A stretch of DNA of 55,935 bases, taken from the NCBI GenBank assembly GCA_017459865.1, contig JAFUCD010000012.1:1-55935 (forward strand), read 5' to 3'. Positions 42,741 through 50,567 of this stretch are shown in pieces (within the stretch, counting starts at the first letter, position 1; each line of letters begins with the position of its first letter). Under the pieces are notes generated by a model that worked only from the letters and a program-made list of their open reading frames with translations, was not told where the DNA came from and made no database searches. Source of the stretch: Oscillospiraceae bacterium. Lineage in GTDB: Bacteria; Bacillota_A; Clostridia; Oscillospirales; Oscillospiraceae. A program made the translations under genes and the position numbers.

Positions 42741-43339
42741 AGCTGCGGCTGCATCACATTCTGGACGACACCGCTGCCGAGGGACCCGGACGGCGCTTCT
42801 GCGTATGGGTGCAGGGCTGTCTGCGCCGCTGCCCGGGCTGCTTTGCCGCGGATACATGGGACCCGGAGGGCGGCTATGCCTCCGATACGGAGACGGTCAT
42901 CGAGCGGCTGCGCCGCCGCATGGAACACGAGCCGCCGCTCGAGGGGATCACGTTTCTCGGCGGCGAGCCGTTTTTACAGGCGGCAGCATTGGCTGAGATC
43001 GCGGCCTTTGCCCGGGAAAACGATCTCGGCGTGTTCTGCTTCACGGGCTATACGCTTGCGGAGCTGCGCGCGTCGGAGGATCCCGCGGTCGCCGCGCTGC
43101 TGGGGCAGGTCGATCTGCTCGCCGACGGCGCCTACATCGCCGCCGAGCGCGACTTCAGCCGCCCGTGGCTGGGATCGAAAAACCAGCGCTTTCATTATCT
43201 CACAGACCGTTACCGCCCGGAGCAGCTCGCGCGCGAGCGCAACCGCGTGGAGGTGCGCATCCGCCCCGACGGCTCCGTGACGATCAACGGCATGGCGGAC
43301 TTCCCGGCGCTGCTCTCCGGGGACGCCGAACCACAATAA
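42737..43339 (+). CDS. Radical-SAM activase-like protein (NrdG-like 4Fe-4S)
   Basis: A 200-residue protein starting at GTG that overlaps the previous stop. The cluster motif C-x3-C-x2-C is at Cys28, Cys32 and Cys35 (QGCLRRCPGC), with an extra Cys22, followed by the SAM-binding GGEP at about residue 76. This is the layout of NrdG/PflA-type activases, but no ribonucleotide reductase or glycyl-radical enzyme gene is adjacent. Within this cluster it may modify or activate another member. The 22-bp gap to the AAA gene indicates an operon. Confidence 0.85.
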   Translation: MKLRLHHILDDTAAEGPGRRFCVWVQGCLRRCPGCFAADTWDPEGGYASDTETVIERLRRRMEHEPPLEGITFLGGEPFLQAAALAEIAAFARENDLGVFCFTGYTLAELRASEDPAVAALLGQVDLLADGAYIAAERDFSRPWLGSKNQRFHYLTDRYRPEQLARERNRVEVRIRPDGSVTINGMADFPALLSGDAEPQ

Positions 43340-43360
43340 ACACGAAAGAGAGAACGCATC

Positions 43361-45001
43361 ATGCAAATCAACCAGACCATCGCGCGTCGGCTGTCTGACC
43401 TGCTGCGCGCCCGCTTTGCCTATATCTACATCACCACCTGGGAGGAGGAGCGCGCCGCGGACACGATCCGCTATCTTGCGCACGACGAGAGCCTGATCCG
43501 CACGCAGCGCAAGGTCTATGACTGGAGCCAGTGCGCGGGCTTCGTTGCCGAGGACGGCACCTCCGTCCACAACACGAAAAAGCCGCAGGACGCGATCCGC
43601 TTCATCCGCAAGTGCGAGGACGACGCGATCTTCATCCTGCGCGATTTCCACGTCTACTTCGGCGTGGACCACCGCCCGGCGGACTTTGAGCTGATCCGCA
43701 GTCTGCGCGACGCGCTGCCGGACATCAAGTATTCCGAGTGCATGAAGAACGTCATTTTCATCTCGCCGCGGCTCGTGATCCCGGCAGACATGGAGAAGGA
43801 GCTGAGCGTGTTCGACTTCCCGCTGCCCGGGGAGGAGGAGCTCGCGCAGTCGCTCAGCGATATGCTCGGCGACAACACCAGCCTGCCCGTGAAGCTCGAC
43901 GCCGACGGCAGAGCGGGACTCGTGCGCGCGGCGCTGGGGCTCACGGTGCAGGAGGCGGAGAACGCCTTCGCCCGCGCCATCATCAGCCGCGGCTGTCTCG
44001 ACGAGCAGTCGCGCAAGGTCATCTTTGAAGAGAAGAACCAGGTCATCAAAAAGACCGGCATCCTCGAGTTCATTCGCAGCGATCTGGACATCGCGGACAT
44101 CGGCGGTCTGGAGAATCTGAAAAAATGGCTCATGAAGCGCAACAACTCCTGGAGCGACGAGGCCAAGAAATATCACATCCCGTCGCCGAAGGGCGTGCTC
44201 ATCACGGGCGTGCCCGGCTGCGGCAAGAGTCTGACCGCCAAGGCCATGAGCGCCATGTGGGGTCTGCCGCTGCTGAAGATGGACTTTGGCAAGATCTTCA
44301 GCGGCATCGTCGGCAGCAGCGAGGAGAACATGCGCCGCGCCCTCTCCACGGCGGAGGCGGTCGCGCCCTCCATCCTCTGGGTGGACGAGATCGAAAAGGG
44401 TCTCGGCAGCGTCTCCGGACAGAGCGGCGACTCCGGCACGTCCCAGCGCGTGTTCGGCACGTTCCTGACCTGGATGCAGGAGAAGGAAGCGCCGGTCTTC
44501 GTCGTCGCCACGGCGAACAACATCGCCGGGCTCCCGCCCGAGCTGCTGCGCAAGGGCCGCTTCGACGAGATCTTTTTCGTCGACCTCCCGACCCGCAGCG
44601 AGCGGCGCGAGATCTTCCGCGTGCATCTGAACAAGCGCATCGCCGATTCCGAGGTCGGGCGCGACCTGACCGTGGACGACGCGCTGCTCGACGCGCTCGC
44701 CGAGCTGACCGAGGGCTTCGTCGGCGCGGAGATCGAGCAGGCGGTCGTGACGGCGCTGTATGAGGCGTTCTTCGCCAAGCGCCCGCTGCAGCGCGGCGAT
44801 CTGGAGTACGCCATCCGCAGCACGGTGCCGCTGTCCGTCACGCAGGCGGAGCAGATCTTCTCGCTGCGCCAGTGGGCGAACGTCCGCGCCGTCGCCGCGA
44901 CGCCGCGCGAGGCGCTCAGCGACTATGAGACCGACGCCGATCCGGCGGACGCCGACGCCGACGTCAAAAAGAGCCGCGGCGGCAGAAGTCTTGATTTCTA
45001 A
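43361..45001 (+). CDS. Ycf46-like AAA+ ATPase
   Basis: A 546-residue ATPase. The N-terminal 250 residues (RRLSDLLRARFAYIYITTWEEER at the start) match the Ycf46 type seen in plastids and cyanobacteria. The AAA module begins ADIGGLENLKKWLMKRN; Walker A is GVPGCGKS (residues 283-290), Walker B ILWVDEIE (about 337-344), and the arginine finger region is LLRKGRFDEIFFVDLP, then a helical lid with LTEGFVGAEIEQAV. Such ATPases probably act as hexameric remodelers. In cyanobacteria Ycf46 has been linked to inorganic carbon use; its role in anaerobes is unknown. Confidence 0.88.
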   Translation: MQINQTIARRLSDLLRARFAYIYITTWEEERAADTIRYLAHDESLIRTQRKVYDWSQCAGFVAEDGTSVHNTKKPQDAIRFIRKCEDDAIFILRDFHVYFGVDHRPADFELIRSLRDALPDIKYSECMKNVIFISPRLVIPADMEKELSVFDFPLPGEEELAQSLSDMLGDNTSLPVKLDADGRAGLVRAALGLTVQEAENAFARAIISRGCLDEQSRKVIFEEKNQVIKKTGILEFIRSDLDIADIGGLENLKKWLMKRNNSWSDEAKKYHIPSPKGVLITGVPGCGKSLTAKAMSAMWGLPLLKMDFGKIFSGIVGSSEENMRRALSTAEAVAPSILWVDEIEKGLGSVSGQSGDSGTSQRVFGTFLTWMQEKEAPVFVVATANNIAGLPPELLRKGRFDEIFFVDLPTRSERREIFRVHLNKRIADSEVGRDLTVDDALLDALAELTEGFVGAEIEQAVVTALYEAFFAKRPLQRGDLEYAIRSTVPLSVTQAEQIFSLRQWANVRAVAATPREALSDYETDADPADADADVKKSRGGRSLDF

Positions 45002-45016
45002 GAGGGAGGAAGCATC

Positions 45017-45487
45017 ATGTCTGTTCTTTTCAGCCTGACGGCCGTCGGCATCGCCATGGGCATCACCGCCATCGGCGGCGCGCTCACGGTCGTGACGGCG
45101 TTTTCCGAGCACAAGTGCGGCGACACCGAGATCGCCCCGGTGCAGACGCGCTTTTCCGACGAGACGCTGCTCGTCAAGACCCTGCAGGACCACGGCTTTG
45201 CCGCCGTCCGGGACGAAAACGGCGCGCTCATCGTGCGCACCACCGCGGGCTCGCTGCGCTTCACGTTCTCCGAGGAGACCGGCAGCTACTGGGTGCAGGC
45301 GTATGAGCTCGTGGACGAAGCGTCGCTCGCGGACAGTCTCGAGTCCGTCAGCACCGAGTATCTGCGCAACGTCCAGAGCAACAACTACCGCATCCTGACC
45401 GAGAGCGTCGCCGAGAGCGACACCATGACCATCGCCTCCGAGGAGGTGCTGGAGGACGATTCCATCCTCCTGACGATCAACCTCTGA
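45017..45487 (+). CDS. Ycf35/DUF1257-like protein
   Basis: A 156-residue protein. The core region VQTRFSDETLLVKTLQDHGFAAVRDENGALIVRT resembles Ycf35 (DUF1257), a conserved unknown protein of plastids and cyanobacteria. Here it has an N-terminal hydrophobic segment (residues 3-28, LFSLTAVGIAMGITAIGGALTVV) that would anchor it in the membrane, which is not part of plastid Ycf35. It follows the AAA gene by 15 bp with GAGGGAGG as binding site. The anchor matches the presence of another membrane protein in the same operon. Confidence 0.72.
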   Translation: MSVLFSLTAVGIAMGITAIGGALTVVTAFSEHKCGDTEIAPVQTRFSDETLLVKTLQDHGFAAVRDENGALIVRTTAGSLRFTFSEETGSYWVQAYELVDEASLADSLESVSTEYLRNVQSNNYRILTESVAESDTMTIASEEVLEDDSILLTINL

Positions 45488-45507
45488 CCGGAAGGGGGCG
45501 CGCAGCC

Positions 45508-46071
45508 ATGAAACGACGCTTCTGGCTCCCGATGGCGCTGGCGCTCGCGGTGCTGCTCGCGGGCTGCGGTCTGCTGCGGCCCGCCGAGCCGGCCGAGCCG
45601 ACAGGGGAGACGACCGTCTCCGACGCGATCACGAAGCACGACGTCTATCTGACCGACGCCGGGGATCTCTTTCAGGAATATCAGGTCGTGTACTACGGCG
45701 CGGACAGCGACCAGCTCCGGGCGCTGATGATCGAGACGCACTATGATCACGACGCCTACAAGCTCGAGACGCTGCAGGGGATCGACATGAACGCGGCGTA
45801 TCCCGATTTCGATACGCTGTCCTTCGCCTCCTGCGAGATCACGGACGACGGCGACTTCTATACCGTCGCGGTGATCTTCCGCGAGCTGGACAACAACGAG
45901 CATCTCCACCAGCTGGACGCCAACGGCATCCTGCGCGTGGATTTCACGTCTGACAGCGAGGGCGTCTCCGCTGAGAGCTACCGCGAGGCGCTCGTCAATG
46001 GCGGCGCGCAGCTGCTCACCGCGGCGGACGCGGCGTACGCGACCCTGCATTATGAGCTGCCCTTCGCCTGA
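45508..46071 (+). CDS. Lipoprotein, first of a tandem paralogous pair
   Basis: A 187-residue lipoprotein: signal peptide with lipobox LLAGC, Cys20. The mature protein has DAITKHDVYLTDAGDLFQEYQVVYYGADSDQLRALMIETHYD and later FDTLSFASCEITDDGDFYTVAVIFRELDNNEH. The same order of motifs appears in the next gene, so they arose by duplication. The mature fold may be the extracellular beta-rich type seen in clostridial DUF-type lipoproteins; no family is named. It begins 20 bp after the Ycf35-like gene and is likely in the same transcript. Confidence 0.78.
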   Translation: MKRRFWLPMALALAVLLAGCGLLRPAEPAEPTGETTVSDAITKHDVYLTDAGDLFQEYQVVYYGADSDQLRALMIETHYDHDAYKLETLQGIDMNAAYPDFDTLSFASCEITDDGDFYTVAVIFRELDNNEHLHQLDANGILRVDFTSDSEGVSAESYREALVNGGAQLLTAADAAYATLHYELPFA

Positions 46072-46114
46072 GCGGCGGAGATCGTAAAACTATACCAACA
46101 AAGGAGAAGAACGT

Positions 46115-46678
46115 ATGAAAAAGATATCATGGATCCTGATCCTGTGCATGCTGACCGCGCTGCTCGCGGGCTGCGGCACCACATCCTCGTCCGGCACGTC
46201 CTCGAACGACAAGCCCGAGATCGAGGTCCCCAATTTCGCCGACGCGATCATCCAGCACACGGTGTTCAAAGCGGACGAGGGAGAGAGCTATCGCGAATAT
46301 CAGATCGTCTATTACACCGGCGAGACCCATAAGCTGACGAAGCTGGTGGTCGAGGTCCAGTTCGACAAGGACTACGGCTACACCGAGGAGTATCTGAACG
46401 AGGCGGATCTCGATGAGACCTATCCCAATTTCAGCACGTTCTCCTTCGCCTCCAGACAGGTCATCGATGACGGTGATTATTACACGCTGGTGGTGACCTT
46501 CGACGAGCTCGATAACATGGACAATATCGACCGGCTGGAGGAGAGCGGCATCATTCAGACCGATGACTCCCCGGACGCGACCTTCATGGACGCCGACAGC
46601 TACATGGATCTGCTGCGCAGTCAGGGTTACCCCGAGGTCGAGATCACGGACGACGCCTATCTGACGCTGCACTTCTGA
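46115..46678 (+). CDS. Lipoprotein, second of a tandem paralogous pair
   Basis: Same length (187 residues) and same lipobox position (LLAGC, Cys20) as the preceding gene. Matching blocks: DAIIQHTVFKADEGESYREYQIVYYTGETHKLTKLVVEVQFD and STFSFASRQVIDDGDYYTLVVTFDELDNMDN. The paralogues diverge most after the lipobox and near the C-terminus. ATG 46115 follows AAAGGAG. It ends the cluster at a strong terminator. Confidence 0.8.
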   Translation: MKKISWILILCMLTALLAGCGTTSSSGTSSNDKPEIEVPNFADAIIQHTVFKADEGESYREYQIVYYTGETHKLTKLVVEVQFDKDYGYTEEYLNEADLDETYPNFSTFSFASRQVIDDGDYYTLVVTFDELDNMDNIDRLEESGIIQTDDSPDATFMDADSYMDLLRSQGYPEVEITDDAYLTLHF

Positions 46679-46711
46679 GCAGACAGCGACTTCCAAAACA
46701 GCAAAACAATA

Positions 46712-46754
46712 CGCCATTCCCAACGGACGCATCCGGCGGGAATGGCGGTTTTTA
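46712..46754 (+). terminator. Terminator after the lipoprotein pair
   Basis: 10-bp stem cgccattccc / gggaatggcg (46712-46721, 46738-46747), then gtttttatt. Confidence 0.85.
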
Positions 46755-46760
46755 TTCCGA

Positions 46761-47002
46761 AGGCCACGCGTCCATCGCGTGGCCTCAAGGTGTCGACAAA
46801 GTGTCGACACCTTGAAAGCGTCGCCAATATGTTTGCTGCGCAAACAGAAAACTGTCTAAAAAGCTGACACTTTTTAGACAGTTTTCGGCGACAATGTATT
46901 GAAATCGAGGCGGCCTTGCCCCTCGAGCTCCCCGCTGCTCTGTTTCATAAGTCAGCAGCATAGATTTGTCTACAGTCTGATGCCACGCGCTCATCGCGTG
47001 GT
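46761..47002 (-). repeat. Structured dispersed repeat, copy 3 (inverted orientation)
   Basis: Read on the minus strand it has the same order as copies 1 and 2. Hairpin A (46982-47002) and A' (46761-46785) share the stem ccacgcg/cgcgtgg. Hairpin C arms (46785-46798, 46802-46815) are 14-bp perfect; hairpin B arms (46847-46863, 46870-46886) are 17-bp perfect. B and C stems differ completely in sequence from copies 1 and 2. The core gaaacagagcagcgg, ctcgag stem and gtcgcc/ggcgac closing pair are conserved. It sits between two convergent terminators. Confidence 0.88.
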
Positions 47003-47011
47003 CTTCGGAAT

Positions 47012-47043
47012 AAAAAACACGAGGCTGATGGCTCAGCCTCGTG
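47012..47043 (-). terminator. Terminator of the SLH-domain gene
   Basis: On the minus strand an 11-bp perfect stem (plus-strand arms cacgaggctga 47018-47028 and tcagcctcgtg 47033-47043) followed by TTTTTTATT. Confidence 0.85.
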
Positions 47044-47061
47044 AAATTTCTGGATGGGGGA

Positions 47062-48294
47062 TCACGCCATGTCGCGGTAGAGGAACGTGACGATGTGGGC
47101 GCGGGTGCAGGGGTCGTTCGGCGCAAAGGAGGTGGCGTCGCTGCCCTGCGTGATGCCGTTGGCGGAGGCCCAGCCCACCGCCGTGGTGCAGAAGCTGTCG
47201 ACCGGGACGTCGCTGAAGCTGTGCGCCGCGGCGTCCGGGCTGCCCTGCGCGCGCCAGAGGAACGTGACGATCTCGCCGCGCGTGCATTGCTGGTTGGGGG
47301 AGAACAGTCCGTTTCCGGTGCCGGAGGTGATGCCCTGCTCCGCCGCCCATACGACGGCGTTGTAATAGTAATCATTCGCGTTCACGTCCGAGAACAGCTG
47401 CACGGTCGTGGTCGGCTTCAGACTGCCGTAGGCGCGCCAGAGGAACGTGACCGCCTGTGCGCGGGTGCACACCGCGTCCGGGGAGAACGCGTAGGAGGAG
47501 GTGCCGTTCGTGATGCCCTTGTCGACGGCCCACTTCACGGCGTCGGCATACCAGCTGCCGACGGGGACGTCGCCAAAGCCCGTCGCGGGCTGCGGCGCCG
47601 CGGTGAGACCGCCGCTGCCGCCCTCCCAGCCGAGCGCGCTGCAGTAGGTGTAGGCCTTGTTGCGCAGCGTGGCGTAGTTGCCGAAGCCGCTGTTCATGGC
47701 GGTGTTGTGGATGACGTCCAGCGTGACCGCCGCGCCGCTGCCGACAGAGGCGACCGCGCTCTTGGCGACCTTGACGGACTCGGCCGGCCAATGGTTATAC
47801 ATGTCGCAGTAGTACACCAGCACGGCGGGGCGGCTCAGGCCGTAGCTCCGACCGCTGTTGATGTAACCCGTGAGATCGCGCACACCGAGATCATCCTCCG
47901 CCCGGTGTCCGGCGTCTGTGCTCAGCAGCTGGCCGACTGCAGCAGCCTCCGTGCTGTTGAGCTTCCGGCTGTTCCAGCTGGAAGAGCCCATGATCTCGTT
48001 GTAGAAGCTCTGGCCCAGGATCGAGACGGCGCCGGATGCGCCGAGATACGTCGCTGCCAGTCTCACGACCTCGTGTGCGCGTTCGCCGTGCCACTGGAGT
48101 TTTCCGACCGATACCGCGCCGGAGTCGTTGGCAGAGACGGAATTATAAGTACCCTCATGGGAAGAGATCAATTCGAGGGCGGCAGCTGCGATCTCCGCAT
48201 CGCTCTTGTCCGCGGCGGCAGCCGGGGCGCCGAGCGAGACGCACAGCAGCAGCGCTAAAAGCGCGCCTGTGAGCTGTTTCAGTCGTCCTTTCAT
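47062..48294 (-). CDS. Exported protein with three SLH domains and a lysozyme-like N-terminal region
   Basis: A 410-residue secreted protein. The signal peptide ends near AAAADKS (about residue 29). Residues about 30-215 (ALELISSHEGTYNSVSANDSGAVSVGKLQWHGERAHEVVR...) recall chitosanase/lysozyme-like glycan-cleaving folds, though catalytic residues cannot be assigned with certainty. Three SLH repeats follow, each with a DV..SWYADAVKWAVDKGIT-like start and a CTRAQAVTFLWRA-like end; they bind secondary cell-wall polymers. So it is a cell-wall-anchored protein, possibly an autolysin. It is driven by a perfect-consensus promoter. Confidence 0.85.
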   Translation of the reverse strand: MKGRLKQLTGALLALLLCVSLGAPAAAADKSDAEIAAAALELISSHEGTYNSVSANDSGAVSVGKLQWHGERAHEVVRLAATYLGASGAVSILGQSFYNEIMGSSSWNSRKLNSTEAAAVGQLLSTDAGHRAEDDLGVRDLTGYINSGRSYGLSRPAVLVYYCDMYNHWPAESVKVAKSAVASVGSGAAVTLDVIHNTAMNSGFGNYATLRNKAYTYCSALGWEGGSGGLTAAPQPATGFGDVPVGSWYADAVKWAVDKGITNGTSSYAFSPDAVCTRAQAVTFLWRAYGSLKPTTTVQLFSDVNANDYYYNAVVWAAEQGITSGTGNGLFSPNQQCTRGEIVTFLWRAQGSPDAAAHSFSDVPVDSFCTTAVGWASANGITQGSDATSFAPNDPCTRAHIVTFLYRDMA

Positions 48295-48377
48295 TCGTTT
48301 CCCTCACTTTCAAGGTGGAGTCCCGACCGGCGTCACCGGGGGACGGCGTCCGTGCGCATCGCACAACAGACGCTGGT

Positions 48378-48406
48378 ATTATACCAAAAGAAACAAAGAA
48401 TGTCAA
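48378..48406 (-). promoter_or_regulatory. Perfect-consensus promoter of the SLH-domain gene
   Basis: On the minus strand TTGACA (complement of 48401-48406), exactly 17 bp, TATAAT (complement of 48378-48383). The region upstream is AT-rich with a direct repeat of attttacattt-like sequence (48428-48450), a possible UP element. The leader is about 75 nt. Confidence 0.85.
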
Positions 48407-48544
48407 ATGTTTCGCCAAAACTAGTGTTTATTTTACATTTATTTTACATTTTTGTTAACATAATAATTGTAAACTATGCATTATGCAACGTAAAATTTCC
48501 AAATTTCGGATGTTTTCGACATGCAGAATCCGGCACCTGCGGTA

Positions 48545-48573
48545 TTGCGGGCGGCGGAAAAAAATGATATACT
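48545..48573 (+). promoter_or_regulatory. Promoter of dnaD operon
   Basis: TTGCGG (48545-48550), 17-bp spacer, TATACT (48568-48573). A start near 48580 excludes the more upstream ATG codons in the dnaD frame. Confidence 0.6.
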
Positions 48574-48641
48574 GTGACGAAAGAACGTGGGAAGCGGGGA
48601 TCGGTTCGTCGCTTCCGGAAGGACAAGGAAGGCAAACGCCT

Positions 48642-49574
48642 ATGGAACGATCCGGATACGCGCTCGCCCGGCAGGTGAATCTCTCGCTGCCGGTGGACGA
48701 GCTGGACAAGGTGCTCGCGGCGCGCAGCGCGCCGGCGGCGCTGTTATATCTGGCGCTGCAGCGCACGGGCGGAAAGCTCCCGCGTGCGGAGGAGCTCTCG
48801 CTCTCCGGCGCGGACTATCAGACCGCGGTCGAGGTACTGCGCGGCGCCGGCGTGCTCAAAACGGCGGAGCAGCCCGTGCCCGACCTGCACACGTTGCCGG
48901 AATATACCGCCGAAGATCTCGTCACGCGCGTGAACGAGGACAGGGGCTTTTCCGACGTGGTGCACTGGGCGGAGCAGCTCTACGGGCGCAAGCTCACCTC
49001 CCCGGAGATGAAGAAGCTGCTGGGCATGCAGGACCATCTCGGGCTGCCGCCGGCGGTGCTGATGCAGATGCTGACCTATGCGTTCGACGCCTACCGCGAG
49101 CAGCACCCCACACGCCGCTCGCCGGGCATCCGCTATCTGGAGGCCGAGGCCATCCGCTGGGCGGATGACGAGGTGCTCACGCTGGATCTGGCGGAGCAGT
49201 ACATCGCGCGCAACCGGGCGCGGAGCTCGCAGGCGGGGAAGATCCGGCGCGTGCTGCACCTGGATCACGAGCCGTCAAAGACCGAACGCGAATACATCGA
49301 CAGCTGGATCGACCTGGGGCTGCCGCCGGAGCTGATCGAGGAGGCATACGACCGCACCGTGACGAACACGGGGCGGATGACCTGGGCCTATCTGAACAAG
49401 ATCCTGCTCCGCTGGCACGAGCAGAACATCCGCACGCTCGCCGCCGTTTTGGAGCGCGACCCGCGCGGCGCGCAGCGCAGACGCGCGGCGGAACCCGCCG
49501 CCGCCCAACCGCGCAACGACCTTGCCCGCGCGCAGGAGCTGCTGCGCGGCATGCGCGAACAGAAGGAGGACTGA
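48642..49574 (+). CDS. DnaD domain protein
   Basis: A 310-residue primosome-type protein related to DnaD/DnaB of Bacillus. An N-terminal winged-helix-like region (residues 1-85) precedes two DnaD-like domains: EDRGFSDVVHWAEQLYGRKLTSPEMKKLL and TEREYIDSWIDLGLPPELIEEAYDRTVTNTGRMTWAYLNKIL, the latter with the YxxxIL-type ending of the family. It helps load the replicative helicase. I chose ATG 48642, after AAGGAAGG, since the promoter lies within the upstream extension of the frame. Its stop is 6 bp before the helicase-loader gene. Confidence 0.9.
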   Translation: MERSGYALARQVNLSLPVDELDKVLAARSAPAALLYLALQRTGGKLPRAEELSLSGADYQTAVEVLRGAGVLKTAEQPVPDLHTLPEYTAEDLVTRVNEDRGFSDVVHWAEQLYGRKLTSPEMKKLLGMQDHLGLPPAVLMQMLTYAFDAYREQHPTRRSPGIRYLEAEAIRWADDEVLTLDLAEQYIARNRARSSQAGKIRRVLHLDHEPSKTEREYIDSWIDLGLPPELIEEAYDRTVTNTGRMTWAYLNKILLRWHEQNIRTLAAVLERDPRGAQRRRAAEPAAAQPRNDLARAQELLRGMREQKED

Positions 49575-49580
49575 TCTCCC

Positions 49581-50567
49581 ATGGCAATGAACGGCACCTA
49601 TCTCGCCCGGGCGCGGGACAGGCTGGCGGAGCGCCGCGCGGAAAACGAGCGCACCCGCCTCGCGCGCGAGCAGCGCGCCTATGACACGATCCCCGGGCTG
49701 CGCGCGCTGGACGATACGCTCCGCGCGCAGATGCCGCGGCTGTACGCCCTCACGCTGCAGCACGGCGACGTCTCGGAGGAGGTCGCCGCCCTGCGGGAGG
49801 AAAATCTCGCCGCGCAGGCCGAGCGCGCCGCGCTGCTGAAGGCCGCGGGACTGCCCGAGGACTGGACGGACGAGATCGTCTCCTGCCCGGACTGCCGCGA
49901 CCGGGGCTATCGCCCCGACGGCTCGATGTGCGACTGTCTGATAAAGCTCTATAACGCCGAGGCGACGGCGGACTTAAGCTCGCTCCTGCGCGTCGGGAAC
50001 GAGCGCTTCGACCGCTTCTCCCTCGACTGGTATGACGAGCCCTCCGGCGCGCGGCAGCAGATGGCCATGACGCGCGACTTTGCCCGCGAATACGCGGAGC
50101 ACTTCGCGCCCGGCGCGCCGAATCTGCTGCTGCAGGGCGGCACGGGTCTCGGCAAGACGTATCTCTCCGCGTGCATCGCCCGCGTGGTCTCCGCGCGCGG
50201 CTGCAGCGTGGCGTACGAATCGGCGGGCGCGTGTCTCGCGGCGTTCGAGACGGCAAAGTTCCGCCCCTTCACCGAGGCGGGCGCGGAGGCGCAGGCGCGC
50301 GTGGAGCAGTATCTCGGCTGCGACCTGATGATCCTCGACGATCTCGGCACGGAGATGATCTCGCCCTACTCCGTGAGCGCGCTGTACACGCTCATCAACA
50401 CGCGGCTGACACAGCGCCGCGCCACCATTATCTCCACGAATCTCACCGACAGCGAGCTGAGCCGCTGCTATACGCCGCAGATCCTCTCGCGGCTCGAGGG
50501 CGAGTACCAGACGCTGCCCTTCCTCGGCAGCGACATCCGGCGCCAGAGAAAGGAGCGCGGACTATGA
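49581..50567 (+). CDS. DnaC/DnaI-type helicase loader ATPase
   Basis: A 328-residue AAA+ ATPase that loads the replicative helicase. An N-terminal helical region is followed by a zinc motif (SCPDCRDRGYRPDG...CDC, about residues 100-120) as in DnaI. Walker A GGTGLGKT is at about 186-193, Walker B LMILDDLGTE follows, then STNL (sensor 1) and an Arg-rich C-terminus (SRLEGEYQTLPFLGSDIRRQRK). It directly follows the DnaD gene, as in other Firmicutes where these work together at oriC and at restart. Its stop overlaps the next gene (ATGA). Confidence 0.93.
   Translation: MAMNGTYLARARDRLAERRAENERTRLAREQRAYDTIPGLRALDDTLRAQMPRLYALTLQHGDVSEEVAALREENLAAQAERAALLKAAGLPEDWTDEIVSCPDCRDRGYRPDGSMCDCLIKLYNAEATADLSSLLRVGNERFDRFSLDWYDEPSGARQQMAMTRDFAREYAEHFAPGAPNLLLQGGTGLGKTYLSACIARVVSARGCSVAYESAGACLAAFETAKFRPFTEAGAEAQARVEQYLGCDLMILDDLGTEMISPYSVSALYTLINTRLTQRRATIISTNLTDSELSRCYTPQILSRLEGEYQTLPFLGSDIRRQRKERGL

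Noticed and set aside
42737..43339. NrdG as part of a class III ribonucleotide reductase operon
   Set aside because: No nrdD-like glycyl-radical gene is adjacent; the gene is embedded in and overlaps the DUF2997/Ycf46 cluster.
48295..48371. Riboswitch in the leader of the SLH-domain gene
   Set aside because: Direct ggcgtc repeats and GC-rich stems suggested a c-di-GMP or c-di-AMP riboswitch, but the conserved bases of those classes are not present and the leader is short.
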